From the NCBI GenBank assembly GCA_905182515.1, contig CAJJBW010000005.1, positions 1 to 64,000 of the forward strand: a stretch of DNA of 64,000 nt, given 5' to 3'. Below are positions 10,779 to 20,466 of this stretch, piece by piece. The notes beneath the pieces are model-generated. The model was not told the origin of the DNA. It saw nothing but the letters and a program-made list of their open reading frames with translations, and ran no database searches. This stretch comes from an uncultured Candidatus Poseidoniales archaeon (GTDB taxonomy: Archaea > Thermoplasmatota > Poseidoniia > Poseidoniales > Thalassarchaeaceae). Each line of letters opens with the position of its first letter. Position 1 is the stretch's first letter. The position numbers were made by a program, and so were the translations under genes.

Positions 10779-11319
10779 GAAACTTAGGCGCGATAGCAAT
10801 GAAGATCTTGAGGCCGACATTGCTCATGAAATACTTGATAGATTAGAAGCATCTAGGGAAAAAATCTCTCCTCAAAGAGTAATTTTTGCTTCAGCTGTCA
10901 CATTTTCACTTCTATTAGTGTCTATTTTCACTTTAGTAATAGTCGTCCCATATGACAGAGTAAGTGTCGATGTTGTTTATCGTCAAGGTGGTTCCGGGCA
11001 TGTTATATTAGCACAATTAGATAACCAAGGTAGTCGCGAAATTGGTGATATTTCACTTTCTTTAAGATTCATAGATTATGAGGGTTCTGAATTGGGAAGG
11101 ACAGATTTTTTCCTTGATACTTTACCTGCGCATAGTTTCTATGCTGGAGATAATTTGGAACTAATCGTTAATGGTGCCTCGGTTTGGGAGGAGTATGGCA
11201 TAGAAATTCTGCTTGAATATAGTTATTACAATGGCCGAGGGGATGAAAGATGGTCGCATGAGGTTGGTAATTGGACAATGGAACTCTTCACTGACCGCGC
11301 CCCAATTAGTATATTTTAG
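10765..11319 (+). CDS. Single-span membrane protein with extracellular domain
   Basis: A 184-residue protein with a charged cytoplasmic start (SLLEKLRRDSNEDLEADIAHE). One transmembrane helix lies around residues 36-58 (FASAVTFSLLLVSIFTLVIVV), followed by a beta-rich outer domain. ATG 10765 is preceded by GGAGGAG; an earlier in-frame ATG at 10750 is less likely. The 14-base overlap with the giant secreted protein suggests that the two act together, for example as anchor and partner. No family recognised. It ends about 80 bases before the subtilisin-like protease. Confidence 0.8.
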   Translation: MSLLEKLRRDSNEDLEADIAHEILDRLEASREKISPQRVIFASAVTFSLLLVSIFTLVIVVPYDRVSVDVVYRQGGSGHVILAQLDNQGSREIGDISLSLRFIDYEGSELGRTDFFLDTLPAHSFYAGDNLELIVNGASVWEEYGIEILLEYSYYNGRGDERWSHEVGNWTMELFTDRAPISIF

Positions 11320-11401
11320 AGAATGGTTAAACATGATAACTGTCTATTTTGTAATATCAAACTACCAATACTATCAAATTAAATCTTAGGTGGCGTAATT
11401 T

Positions 11402-14400
11402 ATGAACCAACGTATGGTCATCTTAGTCTTAGGTTTATTTTTATTTTCATATCTTCCTATTTCTGATTATGATGAATTTGAAAACTCTTCAGAAAGTAGT
11501 TTTTTAAATCTAGATTTTATAAGGACAGAAATATCTCCAAACCCTGATACAATGAGTAATTTGGATATTTCTTCGGTTTACTTTGGCCCTGAAGATACAA
11601 GAGATACCCGAGCAGATTCTTCAATAGGAGTTTATACAAACAATGGACTTATTCCTATTACTTCAATGAAATCAGAATTAACATTAACACGTTCTGATCT
11701 AATGATTGTATTGATTGAAGGGGATGTAGGATTATGGGATGCAAGAATTGAAATTTATGAATCTGCCAATGTAGAGATACGTGCTACAATTCCTCCATCT
11801 GGATTCTTAGTTCAAGGATCACAAGATGAGTTGAATAAAATAAGTAAATTATCATTTATTTCTACAAGTCATACAGTACCCGTAGGATTACTTGTTGATC
11901 CAAATCTTTACAATTATGGTTCCAATGAAAAAATTATTATTGAATTATCTGGGTGGAAAGATTCTGATTTGATTAGATCGGATTCACCAGGCTTGGGGCT
12001 TGAGGGTAGTATTTCGGAAATATCATCAGAATTTATGATTAACTCATTTTCACCTCAAAATGGTATTTTTATTGGAGAAATTAACATTTCTGACTTGGTT
12101 AAAATAGCCATTTATCCTGCAGTTTCATATGTTTCTCCTGTTTATGAAATTTTGACATTTAATAATCAAGCTAGAGTACATATGGGCATAAACACTGTTG
12201 CAAATACTTACGTTACTGGACTTAATGGCAGTGGCCATAGAGTGGCCGTTGCTGATACAGGAATTGATCAGGATCATGGCGATTTTGGAGACAGAATTAC
12301 TCAGGTCGTCAATGTGGCCGGAGATTCTTCTACAGCTGATACGAATGATGGACATGGAACTCATGTTGCTTGTACAGTTTTGGGAGATGGTACAAGAACT
12401 AGTTCATATGAAGGAATAGCCCCTCAATCAGAATTATATTTTCAAGCAATGGAGGTTGATGATAGTGGGCAACTTTCCAATAGTGGAATATATGGGATGT
12501 TGAACAGTGCTTATAACTCAGGAGGAGCAAGATTTCATACTAATAGTTGGGGCTCACAAACAGGCGGGGCATATACTACACAATCAGAAGATGCTGATGA
12601 TAGAACTTCAACATGGGATCAGTATTGGTTGTATGAAGGTATGACAGTTTTATTTGCTGCAGGGAATGAGAGAGATGATGGCATTTCTTCACCAGGGACT
12701 GCAAAAAATGTCATTACAGTTGGAGGGCATGTGAATAGATATAGTGGCGCACCGGATGAGATGTACTATTATAGTAGCAGAGGACCTACAGATGATGGAA
12801 GAATAAAACCCGATGTTACCGGCCCCGGAGATTATGTTAGATCATGTTTGGCACAGGAAGCAGAAGATGCAACAACAAATATTGGGGACTCTTATTATAT
12901 TGAATACAGTGGAACTTCAATGGCAACTCCTGCCACTGCAGGGGCATCAGTTCTAGTAAGGGAATATATCATGGAAATTGCAGAGCGTCCCGCGCCCCAA
13001 GGGGCACTCATCAAAGCAATGCTGATACTTGGTGCAGAAGATATGGGCACTAGAGATATACCAAATGTCGATGAAGGATGGGGCCGGATAAATTTAGTAA
13101 ATACTTTAATTCCTGATGAAGATATTGGTATTTTTGTTGATGATAGATCAAGACTTTCAAGTGGCCAAGTAAATGAATATACTTTCGATGTAACTAGGGC
13201 AGGAGAGCCACTAAAAGTTGTAGTTGCATGGTCAGATTATCCAGGATCTAGTAGCTCTAGTATACAACTTAGAAATGATTTAGACCTAGAAGTAGTTTCC
13301 CCAAACGGCCAAATTACTTACTTGGGTAATGATTTCAATAATGGGCGATCAACTACAGGAGGTTCCAAAGATAATAGGAATAATGTCGAAGTTGTATTGA
13401 TCGATAGTGCTACAACCGGAATTTGGACAGTAAAAGTTAGAGATGCTCAACATGGAGGGAGCCGTACTTATCAGCCATATTCAATTGCAGTAAGGGGGGT
13501 AAATGTTAATGATTTAACTCCTGATCCAACATTTATTGCAGGTTCCTTTGAGATATCAACACCAATTCCTCAAGTTGGGGAAGAAGTTGAAATTTTGATA
13601 ACTATACAAAATCAAGGGGCAGGATCATTCACAGGAATACCTGTTACTGCATATGCAAATTCTAACCCAATTGGAACGCAAACAATAAGTATGTCACCTG
13701 GTGGTTCTGAAGAATTAACATGGTATTGGACCCCTATCTCGGATGATGAAGGAGAAGTTGAAATTTCTTTCTATATAGATCCAAATGATAGTCTTGAAGA
13801 ACTCTCTGAGGTTAATAACTTCATTTCTGCCTTAATTCTTGTAAGTACGCCAGGTATTCGTGTATCTTCTGAAAATCCATTAGTAACTCTCGGTGATGCT
13901 TCAGATTCCACAACTCAATGGGAATTGATAATTACCAATACTGCCTTATTTGAGACAAATGCAACAATTTCCGTTTCACAACCTATCAGAATTAGAGATG
14001 GCGTTGAATTCGATTGGTTCCGCTCCTTTACAAATGTTAATTTTAATCTAGATGCCTCAGAAAATATACCCATTATGCTTACAATGGCCCATCCTGCACC
14101 GCCACAACCTGGGTTATACAAAATGATAGTAAATGGAAATGACGTTGAAAATAATATCGATTCAGAATTAGAAATATATTTTGATGTCCCTGTTTTGGCG
14201 CAACCTCAGATATTGCTTCCTTCATCTGAAATTATAGTAAACTCTATTTCTAATACGCAGTTCTCCTTTGATATCAAGAATAATGGTAATGGTGCCCAAA
14301 CTTATGATGTATCATTAATTTCTCCTGCCGGTTGGGATTTAGGATTTGATAAAATTGGCCCATTTGAAGGTTCAGAATACGGTTCAACAGGGACTTTAGT

Positions 14401-15850
14401 AAAAGGAGACTCAGTCTCAATTGGCGTAACTATTGAGTCACCAGGTGTTATGATAAATGCCGATAGTCAATTTATTGCGGAAATATTAGTTGAATCTAGA
14501 GTTAGTGATGACACATGGACTACCGAAATTCCTCTAATTATTGATATAATAGACGAAGTACAAATCTCCTTTGATTCAGGAGAAATTGACGATCAGTTAT
14601 TATCTGACGGTAACTATGAATTAATATTGGAAATATCTAACAAGGGGAACCGAGAAATTACTATACAACCAATACAAAGGTCACTACCAGGGGGATGGAT
14701 TTTAACAGGTCTTGAAGAATTTACCATTGAAATAGATCAAAAATTACAATTCCCCTTGTCCTTGTCTGGTAACGGCAAAGCAAAAAGTGGAGAACTAGAA
14801 TTACGTTTCATTTCTGATAATGATTTTTCAATTGATTGGAATTATACTCTAGATGTGATATCAGGGGCCATCCCTATCGTTGAATTCTTTAAGGTAGAAA
14901 TTCCAAATGGCCAATCTTCCGATGAACCTTTAGGAGTGGACTTCCATCCTGTAGGGGCCCCAGGTTTCGATTTAGGGTGGACAATTACTAACGTCGGAAC
15001 TGTAAGTTGGGAGCCTAATGCCATGATGGAATTACCTAACTCTGATTGGTATTCATCTTGTTCAACAAATCCTTCAAAGATATATCCCGGCGAATCATCG
15101 AGAGTGTGGTGTACTGTAGTCATACCACTTTCTGCTGCATCTGGATCTGAACCGTTAGTCACTTTAATCATGGAAGATGGAGGTGTTGAAACACGTGACA
15201 CTATTTCTCTATTAGTTGAAGAAGTAAGTAAAGTAAGATGGACCTTAATCCAACAAAGTGATGTATACGAAGGAAATTCCAATACTATGTACTTTGAACT
15301 GCAAAATATTGGTAATTCAGTAATTTCAGATAGAATTGTAGTTTCAGGGCCAAATGACTGGGAAATTAGAATTCTGGATGGTATAATGATAAATTTACAG
15401 CCAGATGAAATTAAATCTGTACAGATTGAATTTACTCCAAATAGCGGGGGGGATGGCTTTATTACTCTGTCATTAGGGGATTCAGTAGGAAATTCTGATT
15501 ACAGTAAGGCCATTCCAATATCTGTAAAAGGAACAGATGCAGAAGAAACATTTCCATTTTTTATAGTTGGTTTATTTTCTTTAATAATAATCTCTCTATT
15601 AGGAGGGGCATTATTTGCTTATCAAAAAAATGATGGCGATTTAAAGAGTATTCTTAACAATTTACGGGTGTCTGGGACAAAGGTCGAACCAGTGACAAAC
15701 TTTGTTAATTTTGAAGAAAATATTGAAGAAAAAACAACCCTTAATGATACTTCTAATAACTTGGAAAAATATGATGAATACCCCGGTTGGTTATGGGATT
15801 CAAAAAAAGAATCATGGACCCCTGATCCCGACCATGATGATTCACAATAA
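11402..15850 (+). CDS. Membrane-anchored subtilisin-like serine protease (S8) with CARDB-type repeats
   Basis: A cell-surface protease of 1482 residues. After a signal peptide (residues 4-20) and a propeptide-like region of about 250 residues, the S8 catalytic domain shows Asp285 in VAVADTGID, His318 in DGHGTH, the oxyanion Asn381 in HTNSWG and Ser506 in SGTSMATP. A jelly-roll P-domain-like section follows (residues 590-700). Several CARDB or NEW3-type Ig-like repeats then run to about residue 1375. A transmembrane helix near 1386-1408 leads to a short cytoplasmic tail with GWLWDSKKESWTPDPD. The catalytic triad is complete, so it should be active against extracellular protein. GGTGG lies about 9 bases before the ATG. 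Confidence 0.93.
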   Translation: MNQRMVILVLGLFLFSYLPISDYDEFENSSESSFLNLDFIRTEISPNPDTMSNLDISSVYFGPEDTRDTRADSSIGVYTNNGLIPITSMKSELTLTRSDLMIVLIEGDVGLWDARIEIYESANVEIRATIPPSGFLVQGSQDELNKISKLSFISTSHTVPVGLLVDPNLYNYGSNEKIIIELSGWKDSDLIRSDSPGLGLEGSISEISSEFMINSFSPQNGIFIGEINISDLVKIAIYPAVSYVSPVYEILTFNNQARVHMGINTVANTYVTGLNGSGHRVAVADTGIDQDHGDFGDRITQVVNVAGDSSTADTNDGHGTHVACTVLGDGTRTSSYEGIAPQSELYFQAMEVDDSGQLSNSGIYGMLNSAYNSGGARFHTNSWGSQTGGAYTTQSEDADDRTSTWDQYWLYEGMTVLFAAGNERDDGISSPGTAKNVITVGGHVNRYSGAPDEMYYYSSRGPTDDGRIKPDVTGPGDYVRSCLAQEAEDATTNIGDSYYIEYSGTSMATPATAGASVLVREYIMEIAERPAPQGALIKAMLILGAEDMGTRDIPNVDEGWGRINLVNTLIPDEDIGIFVDDRSRLSSGQVNEYTFDVTRAGEPLKVVVAWSDYPGSSSSSIQLRNDLDLEVVSPNGQITYLGNDFNNGRSTTGGSKDNRNNVEVVLIDSATTGIWTVKVRDAQHGGSRTYQPYSIAVRGVNVNDLTPDPTFIAGSFEISTPIPQVGEEVEILITIQNQGAGSFTGIPVTAYANSNPIGTQTISMSPGGSEELTWYWTPISDDEGEVEISFYIDPNDSLEELSEVNNFISALILVSTPGIRVSSENPLVTLGDASDSTTQWELIITNTALFETNATISVSQPIRIRDGVEFDWFRSFTNVNFNLDASENIPIMLTMAHPAPPQPGLYKMIVNGNDVENNIDSELEIYFDVPVLAQPQILLPSSEIIVNSISNTQFSFDIKNNGNGAQTYDVSLISPAGWDLGFDKIGPFEGSEYGSTGTLVKGDSVSIGVTIESPGVMINADSQFIAEILVESRVSDDTWTTEIPLIIDIIDEVQISFDSGEIDDQLLSDGNYELILEISNKGNREITIQPIQRSLPGGWILTGLEEFTIEIDQKLQFPLSLSGNGKAKSGELELRFISDNDFSIDWNYTLDVISGAIPIVEFFKVEIPNGQSSDEPLGVDFHPVGAPGFDLGWTITNVGTVSWEPNAMMELPNSDWYSSCSTNPSKIYPGESSRVWCTVVIPLSAASGSEPLVTLIMEDGGVETRDTISLLVEEVSKVRWTLIQQSDVYEGNSNTMYFELQNIGNSVISDRIVVSGPNDWEIRILDGIMINLQPDEIKSVQIEFTPNSGGDGFITLSLGDSVGNSDYSKAIPISVKGTDAEETFPFFIVGLFSLIIISLLGGALFAYQKNDGDLKSILNNLRVSGTKVEPVTNFVNFEENIEEKTTLNDTSNNLEKYDEYPGWLWDSKKESWTPDPDHDDSQ

Positions 15851-15951
15851 TCAGTGTTATTATTCTTAATTTTTATATTTTAATGCATCGAAAACTAAAT
15901 TTGGATATACATTTATTCCAAAGTCCTTTGAGTAAAGATTGATTCCGCGAT

Positions 15952-18651
15952 ATGATGAGAGACAATTCTGTGGTCACGTTTATGATTACTTTAATGCTAA
16001 TTACCATATCACTTCCACTTGTATCAGCATCCGTCAGTGTTGCTTTATCTGCCAATCCTACAAGTCAATCTGCAACATCGGACAATGCGGCTGAATATAC
16101 CATAACAATCCAAAATTCTGGAGATGATGATGCTACTGTTTCACTATCTACTTCTCAAGCAGCCGATTGTAATGGGTATACTTCGAGTCTTGAAGATCAA
16201 GTAGTGTCTGTAAATGCGGGATCTTCTGAATCTACGACCTTGACAGTGTCTCTAGGTGAAAGCGCTGGAGATAGTTGTGAAACTACGGTTTCTGCATCTG
16301 CAGTTGGACAATCCCCGACAGACACAGATACCGATGATATAACTGTAGAAACTACTAATGAAGATGGAGGCGGCCAATATTCAGTCCAAATATCTGTCCA
16401 AGGCAATGATCCGCAATTGATAAATTATGATAGTGAAGAAGATGGAGATCAAGTAAAGTGGGAACTTATTGTTGAAAATACTGGCGAACAATCTTCCGCT
16501 ATGCAAATAGAAGTTATATCCGATGGTGATTGTGACTCTGATGGCCTTAGCGCAACTTCAGATAAGCAAACAACTGGTAATTTGGGTTCCGGAGATACTG
16601 AACAAGTAGAAATAACAGTCGACATACCTGATGAAGGTGCCACTGAAGCCGATTCTCATTGTTTCATAATTAAAGCCACAGTTACTCAAGACCCCAATGC
16701 GGCTGATAGAGCAGAAGATAATATAACTCTAACAGTCAAAATACCTCAACTTAAGGAATGCGAAGCATCATTACAAAAAACAGCGCATAGTTTAGATCCT
16801 TTAGAGTCAGCTTCAAATTATATTGCGTTAACAAATATTGGCAATACAGAATGGACCGTGTCCGCCGTTGCAACTTCAGATGAACATGATGTTCAAGATT
16901 GGGTTGACTTCGAGGCCCCGCTTAGCAAACTCCTAAGTGAACCAGGTGGGAGTCAAGATTCTCATACTTTTAGTTTTACAATAACTCCCGATGACTCTGT
17001 GGAGCCCGGTACTATTCCTGTATATATTCAAGGTCGAGCAGGAACTTCTGTAGGTTGTCAAGAGATAGTATATGTTACAGTTGGTCAAAGTAAAGATGCA
17101 TCTATCTCATTAAGTACTTCCAAGATATCAAATGCAGAACCAGGAACAACTCAGAGAATTCAGGTTGCTATTTCCAACACTGGTAATGGCCAGGACACCT
17201 ATGCTGTAGGTACATCAGGTCTTCCTTCGGGCTGGCAAGTCTCGATGTCTCAAAGTAGTGTAACTATAGATGGAAAGCACTGTGGTCCTAATAATTGCAA
17301 TAAACAGAGTTTGGATGCCGATATTATGATACCCAGCGGGGCTTTAGCAAATATTCAATATAGCCTATCATTTTATGTAAATTCAGGGGGAAATCAGCAT
17401 GACGTCATAACTCTTGACGTTACTGTAGCAGCCGTTCATTCCGTAACTACTACACTTGCTTCGGATGCGCAAACAGGTAAATTTGCACAAATTGTTCAAT
17501 TCCCCCTATCGATAGAGAATATAGGAAATATTAGAGATACTTTGGTTTTGGAAGTTTGTAATCCTAATATCAACTCCACCTGCTCAGCACCTGCATGGAA
17601 TTCGTCATTTTCCAATTCACAAGGAAATTCTATTTCAAGTATCACTTTAGATCCTGAAGAAATTGGAGATATCTTCGTTGATATTCAAGTCGAAGACCCC
17701 TTTGATAATAGTGAGGAAGTTTTTGAAATTAGAGTGGGAATAATTGGATCATCTTTCCAGTCTACAGAAATTGTTAAAGTAACGGTGTCAAACTATAACT
17801 ATAGTATGGCTATATCTTTTGAAAGCCCAGGGGAAAACCCATCTTCATCTGAACTCTCACTTCCTCCGGGTGGCTCTCATAGCACTTCATTTTGGATTGA
17901 TAACACTGGTAATGGAGGAGTAGATGAAGCAATCATCTCAATCAGTGGAATGGATTCTTCGGTATTTAGATCAATAAAAATAGATGGCGTAACCTCAAAT
18001 AATGAAATTTTAATCCCTGCAGAATCTAGAGTTTTAGTTGAAATCGAATTAGAAGTTATCGAAGGAATTGAAAGTGGAAATTCAGGCACAATTACAGTTA
18101 GTGTTTCCTCAAAGAAAAATACAGCCCAAATGTCCTCAATAACTTTCAATATTGATGTAATTATTATTCATGACTTGCAATATACTATGGATTCTTCTCC
18201 TGAGGAATTATCTGTCAAATATCCTCAACGTGCAACATTTACTATTTACGTAACTAACAATGGAAACACCATTGAAAAAGTAGAAATAATTACTCCTGCA
18301 CCTCTCAGGGAATGGTCTGTGGATGTAGTTCCTGATGATTTTTTATTAAATCCAGGGCAAACTAAAGAAGTTGAGATAAGAGTAACATCTCCTGTTGGTC
18401 TGAAAGATGATGATACTTACAAATTTACATTAATAATACAACCAGAAGATACACCAGTTGCAGGACAACCGATTGAACTGACTGTCCGTACTGAAGTATC
18501 AAAATTAAATTTAGCAAATGGTATTCTAGGTGAGATATTAGTTTATGGATCAATAATAATTGGCTCAATCCTAGTTCTTACATTGTTCTTAAGAGCAAGA
18601 AAAGAGAATAAAATTATTTCAGAAGCGCTACTCGATGAACAACAAGATTGA
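15952..18651 (+). CDS. Membrane-anchored surface protein with CARDB/NEW3-like repeats
   Basis: An 899-residue exported protein. The signal peptide (VVTFMITLMLITISLPLVSA) is followed by about seven Ig-like repeats with the recurring phrase 'hxNxGNxxDxhxh' (for example ISNTGNGQDTY, IENIGNIRDTL, VTNNGNTIEKV), as in COG1470-type archaeal surface proteins. A transmembrane helix near residues 865-885 and a short charged tail anchor it. Several cysteines are scattered in the ectodomain. A second ATG three bases on is equally possible. It follows the protease on the same strand and shares its repeat type, so the two may sit in the same surface layer. It probably has a structural or adhesive role; no enzyme motif is seen. 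Confidence 0.85.
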   Translation: MMRDNSVVTFMITLMLITISLPLVSASVSVALSANPTSQSATSDNAAEYTITIQNSGDDDATVSLSTSQAADCNGYTSSLEDQVVSVNAGSSESTTLTVSLGESAGDSCETTVSASAVGQSPTDTDTDDITVETTNEDGGGQYSVQISVQGNDPQLINYDSEEDGDQVKWELIVENTGEQSSAMQIEVISDGDCDSDGLSATSDKQTTGNLGSGDTEQVEITVDIPDEGATEADSHCFIIKATVTQDPNAADRAEDNITLTVKIPQLKECEASLQKTAHSLDPLESASNYIALTNIGNTEWTVSAVATSDEHDVQDWVDFEAPLSKLLSEPGGSQDSHTFSFTITPDDSVEPGTIPVYIQGRAGTSVGCQEIVYVTVGQSKDASISLSTSKISNAEPGTTQRIQVAISNTGNGQDTYAVGTSGLPSGWQVSMSQSSVTIDGKHCGPNNCNKQSLDADIMIPSGALANIQYSLSFYVNSGGNQHDVITLDVTVAAVHSVTTTLASDAQTGKFAQIVQFPLSIENIGNIRDTLVLEVCNPNINSTCSAPAWNSSFSNSQGNSISSITLDPEEIGDIFVDIQVEDPFDNSEEVFEIRVGIIGSSFQSTEIVKVTVSNYNYSMAISFESPGENPSSSELSLPPGGSHSTSFWIDNTGNGGVDEAIISISGMDSSVFRSIKIDGVTSNNEILIPAESRVLVEIELEVIEGIESGNSGTITVSVSSKKNTAQMSSITFNIDVIIIHDLQYTMDSSPEELSVKYPQRATFTIYVTNNGNTIEKVEIITPAPLREWSVDVVPDDFLLNPGQTKEVEIRVTSPVGLKDDDTYKFTLIIQPEDTPVAGQPIELTVRTEVSKLNLANGILGEILVYGSIIIGSILVLTLFLRARKENKIISEALLDEQQD

Positions 18652-18740
18652 CATTACTTCAGATTGTCCGCCGGATACACTTATGTTTAGTTTTCAGGTG
18701 GGCTTGTTTGTTGCCCTCTACTGGGCGGCGTGGTGTCACT

Positions 18741-19187
18741 ATGTCCGTACCTGAAGATTACATCGCAGTCGCTGTTATGGCACTGGTTGGAATAGGATTT
18801 CCTGTAGGTAGTTTCATTGCATCAAGGTTATTGAGGCCAACTCCAGATCCTAATGACAAAACACAACTTCGATCATGGTTATTGCCCGGATATGAGACAG
18901 ACCAAACTCTCTATGTTCGCCGCCACAGCACCTATGAGTGTGGTTCAGAACCTGTTGGTGATGCACATATAAATTTTCATTTCCAATATTATTGGTATGC
19001 GATTATATTTTTAGTTTTTGATATAGCATTTATGTTTTTAGCATTTGGCGGAGTAATCACGGTCCAAGAGGGTGTTCTATCAGATTCAGAAGTATATAGT
19101 GCATTAACAACCCTTGTGGTATTCATTACTTTGATGAGTTTGGGCGTTTGGCATGTTTTTAGAAAAAGAGGCAGAATTTACATTTGA
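18741..19187 (+). CDS. nuoA: NADH-quinone oxidoreductase (complex I) subunit A
   Basis: Small membrane subunit of complex I with three transmembrane helices. The loop after helix 1 carries the conserved YECGSEPVG motif (cysteine near the quinone channel), followed by FQYYWYAIIFLVFDIAFMF. The product is 148 residues. An upstream in-frame extension to 18648 encodes polar, unrelated residues and is not taken. It heads an unbroken run of twelve nuo genes. The stop codon lies inside TGAGGTG, the ribosome binding site of nuoB. Confidence 0.96.
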   Translation: MSVPEDYIAVAVMALVGIGFPVGSFIASRLLRPTPDPNDKTQLRSWLLPGYETDQTLYVRRHSTYECGSEPVGDAHINFHFQYYWYAIIFLVFDIAFMFLAFGGVITVQEGVLSDSEVYSALTTLVVFITLMSLGVWHVFRKRGRIYI

Positions 19188-19196
19188 GGTGTTTTA

Positions 19197-19793
19197 GTGT
19201 CAGAAGATGGTCAGAATTATACTATGTTTAACAGCCGAATGTTGGTTGATACTGTTGGTGACACTACTGACGCAGCATTAGGTGCCAGTGGAATTAGGGA
19301 TGTAATTGGAGTTTTAGCAGGCCGTTTATTCAATTGGGGACAAAGAAAGTCATTATTTCCGTTACACTTGGGTATAAAATGCTGTGCACTTGAAATGGCG
19401 GCAGCTGGGGCTAGCCGTTTTGATGCAGAAAGATTTGGTGTATTCTTCAGATCTAGCCCTAGGCAATGTGATGTTTTGTTAGTCAATGGCCCTATAAGTA
19501 AAAAATTTGCTGATCCAATTGTTCGCCTTTGGGAGCAAATGCCGGAACCTAAATGGTGTATTGCTATGGGAGAATGTGCAATTTCGGGTGGCCCTTATTT
19601 CCAATCTTATAATGTATTAGAAGGCGTAGATACAGTGATCCCAGTTGATATTTATATTCCTGGCTGCCCACCTCGTCCCGAAGCTTTGATAGACGGTTTT
19701 GGAAAGTTACGTGAAAAAATTATCCGAATAGGTGCAGTGCCGAGTCATTCTAGGACAGACAGTGTGGCGCCAATAATAATTGGAGATGAATGA
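19197..19793 (+). CDS. nuoB: Complex I subunit B (Fe-S cluster N2)
   Basis: This subunit holds the terminal 4Fe-4S cluster N2, which passes electrons to quinone. The ligands are visible: Cys62-Cys63 in KCCALEM, Cys127 in MGECAISGG and Cys157 in IYIPGCPPRPEAL. The product is 198 residues. The start is a GTG preceded by GAGGTG. The stop TGA overlaps the ribosome binding site of nuoC. Confidence 0.97.
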   Translation: MSEDGQNYTMFNSRMLVDTVGDTTDAALGASGIRDVIGVLAGRLFNWGQRKSLFPLHLGIKCCALEMAAAGASRFDAERFGVFFRSSPRQCDVLLVNGPISKKFADPIVRLWEQMPEPKWCIAMGECAISGGPYFQSYNVLEGVDTVIPVDIYIPGCPPRPEALIDGFGKLREKIIRIGAVPSHSRTDSVAPIIIGDE

Positions 19794-19803
19794 GGTAATT
19801 CTT

Positions 19804-20457
19804 ATGAATGGAGTATCCGAAGAATCTCAGATATCTGCAGCCGAAGATATGGTGAATGAAATTGGTAAAATGGTTGGAGTTTCCTCCTTTGTTGACAAAA
19901 GGGCAAATGGTACACAAGTTAGGCCTGTGGTCAATCTTACAATTTCTCCTGACAACTGGCGTAAAGTAGCAGAGTCTTTATTCACAGATTATGGTATTGA
20001 TTATTGTTCTATGATAACTGGAATTCATTGGCCTGATTCATCTGATAAACAGTGGGAAGTAGTGTATCATTTCCTAAGGACAGGTGTTAAAAATCCTCCA
20101 ATCGTCGATGGCGTGGTGGAGCCAATAATAACAAATTCTTCTGAGTTAGAAGGTTCAGATGTCCCTTTAGAGATTCAGATAAGCATACCAATTTCAGAGA
20201 CTAGAAATCCTAAAGTTGCAAGTGTACAAGATATTTGGGTCGGGGCCGATTGGAATGAAAAAGAAACATGGGATTTGGTAGGTATCGATTTTGAAGGACA
20301 TGAGGGTATGCGCCGTGTGCTGCAGCCTCATGAAACTCCAAAAGGTTATCACCCTCTTCAAAAGCAACACAAATTAAGATATCACAATTTTGAGGAAATG
20401 TATGACGATGTCCAAGGTTTCAAAAGAAAACCTGCAGATTCTGAGAGAGTTAAGTGA
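19804..20457 (+). CDS. nuoC: Complex I subunit C
   Basis: 30-kDa-type subunit of the peripheral arm, separate from NuoD rather than fused. It shows the closing signature DWNEKETWDLVGIDFEGH followed by MRRVLQPHETPKGYHPL. ATG 19804 is chosen because TGAGGTAA lies 6 bases upstream; a start at 19780 would run 14 bases into nuoB. The product is 217 residues. Confidence 0.95.
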   Translation: MNGVSEESQISAAEDMVNEIGKMVGVSSFVDKRANGTQVRPVVNLTISPDNWRKVAESLFTDYGIDYCSMITGIHWPDSSDKQWEVVYHFLRTGVKNPPIVDGVVEPIITNSSELEGSDVPLEIQISIPISETRNPKVASVQDIWVGADWNEKETWDLVGIDFEGHEGMRRVLQPHETPKGYHPLQKQHKLRYHNFEEMYDDVQGFKRKPADSERVK

Positions 20458-20466
20458 GGTGAAAAA

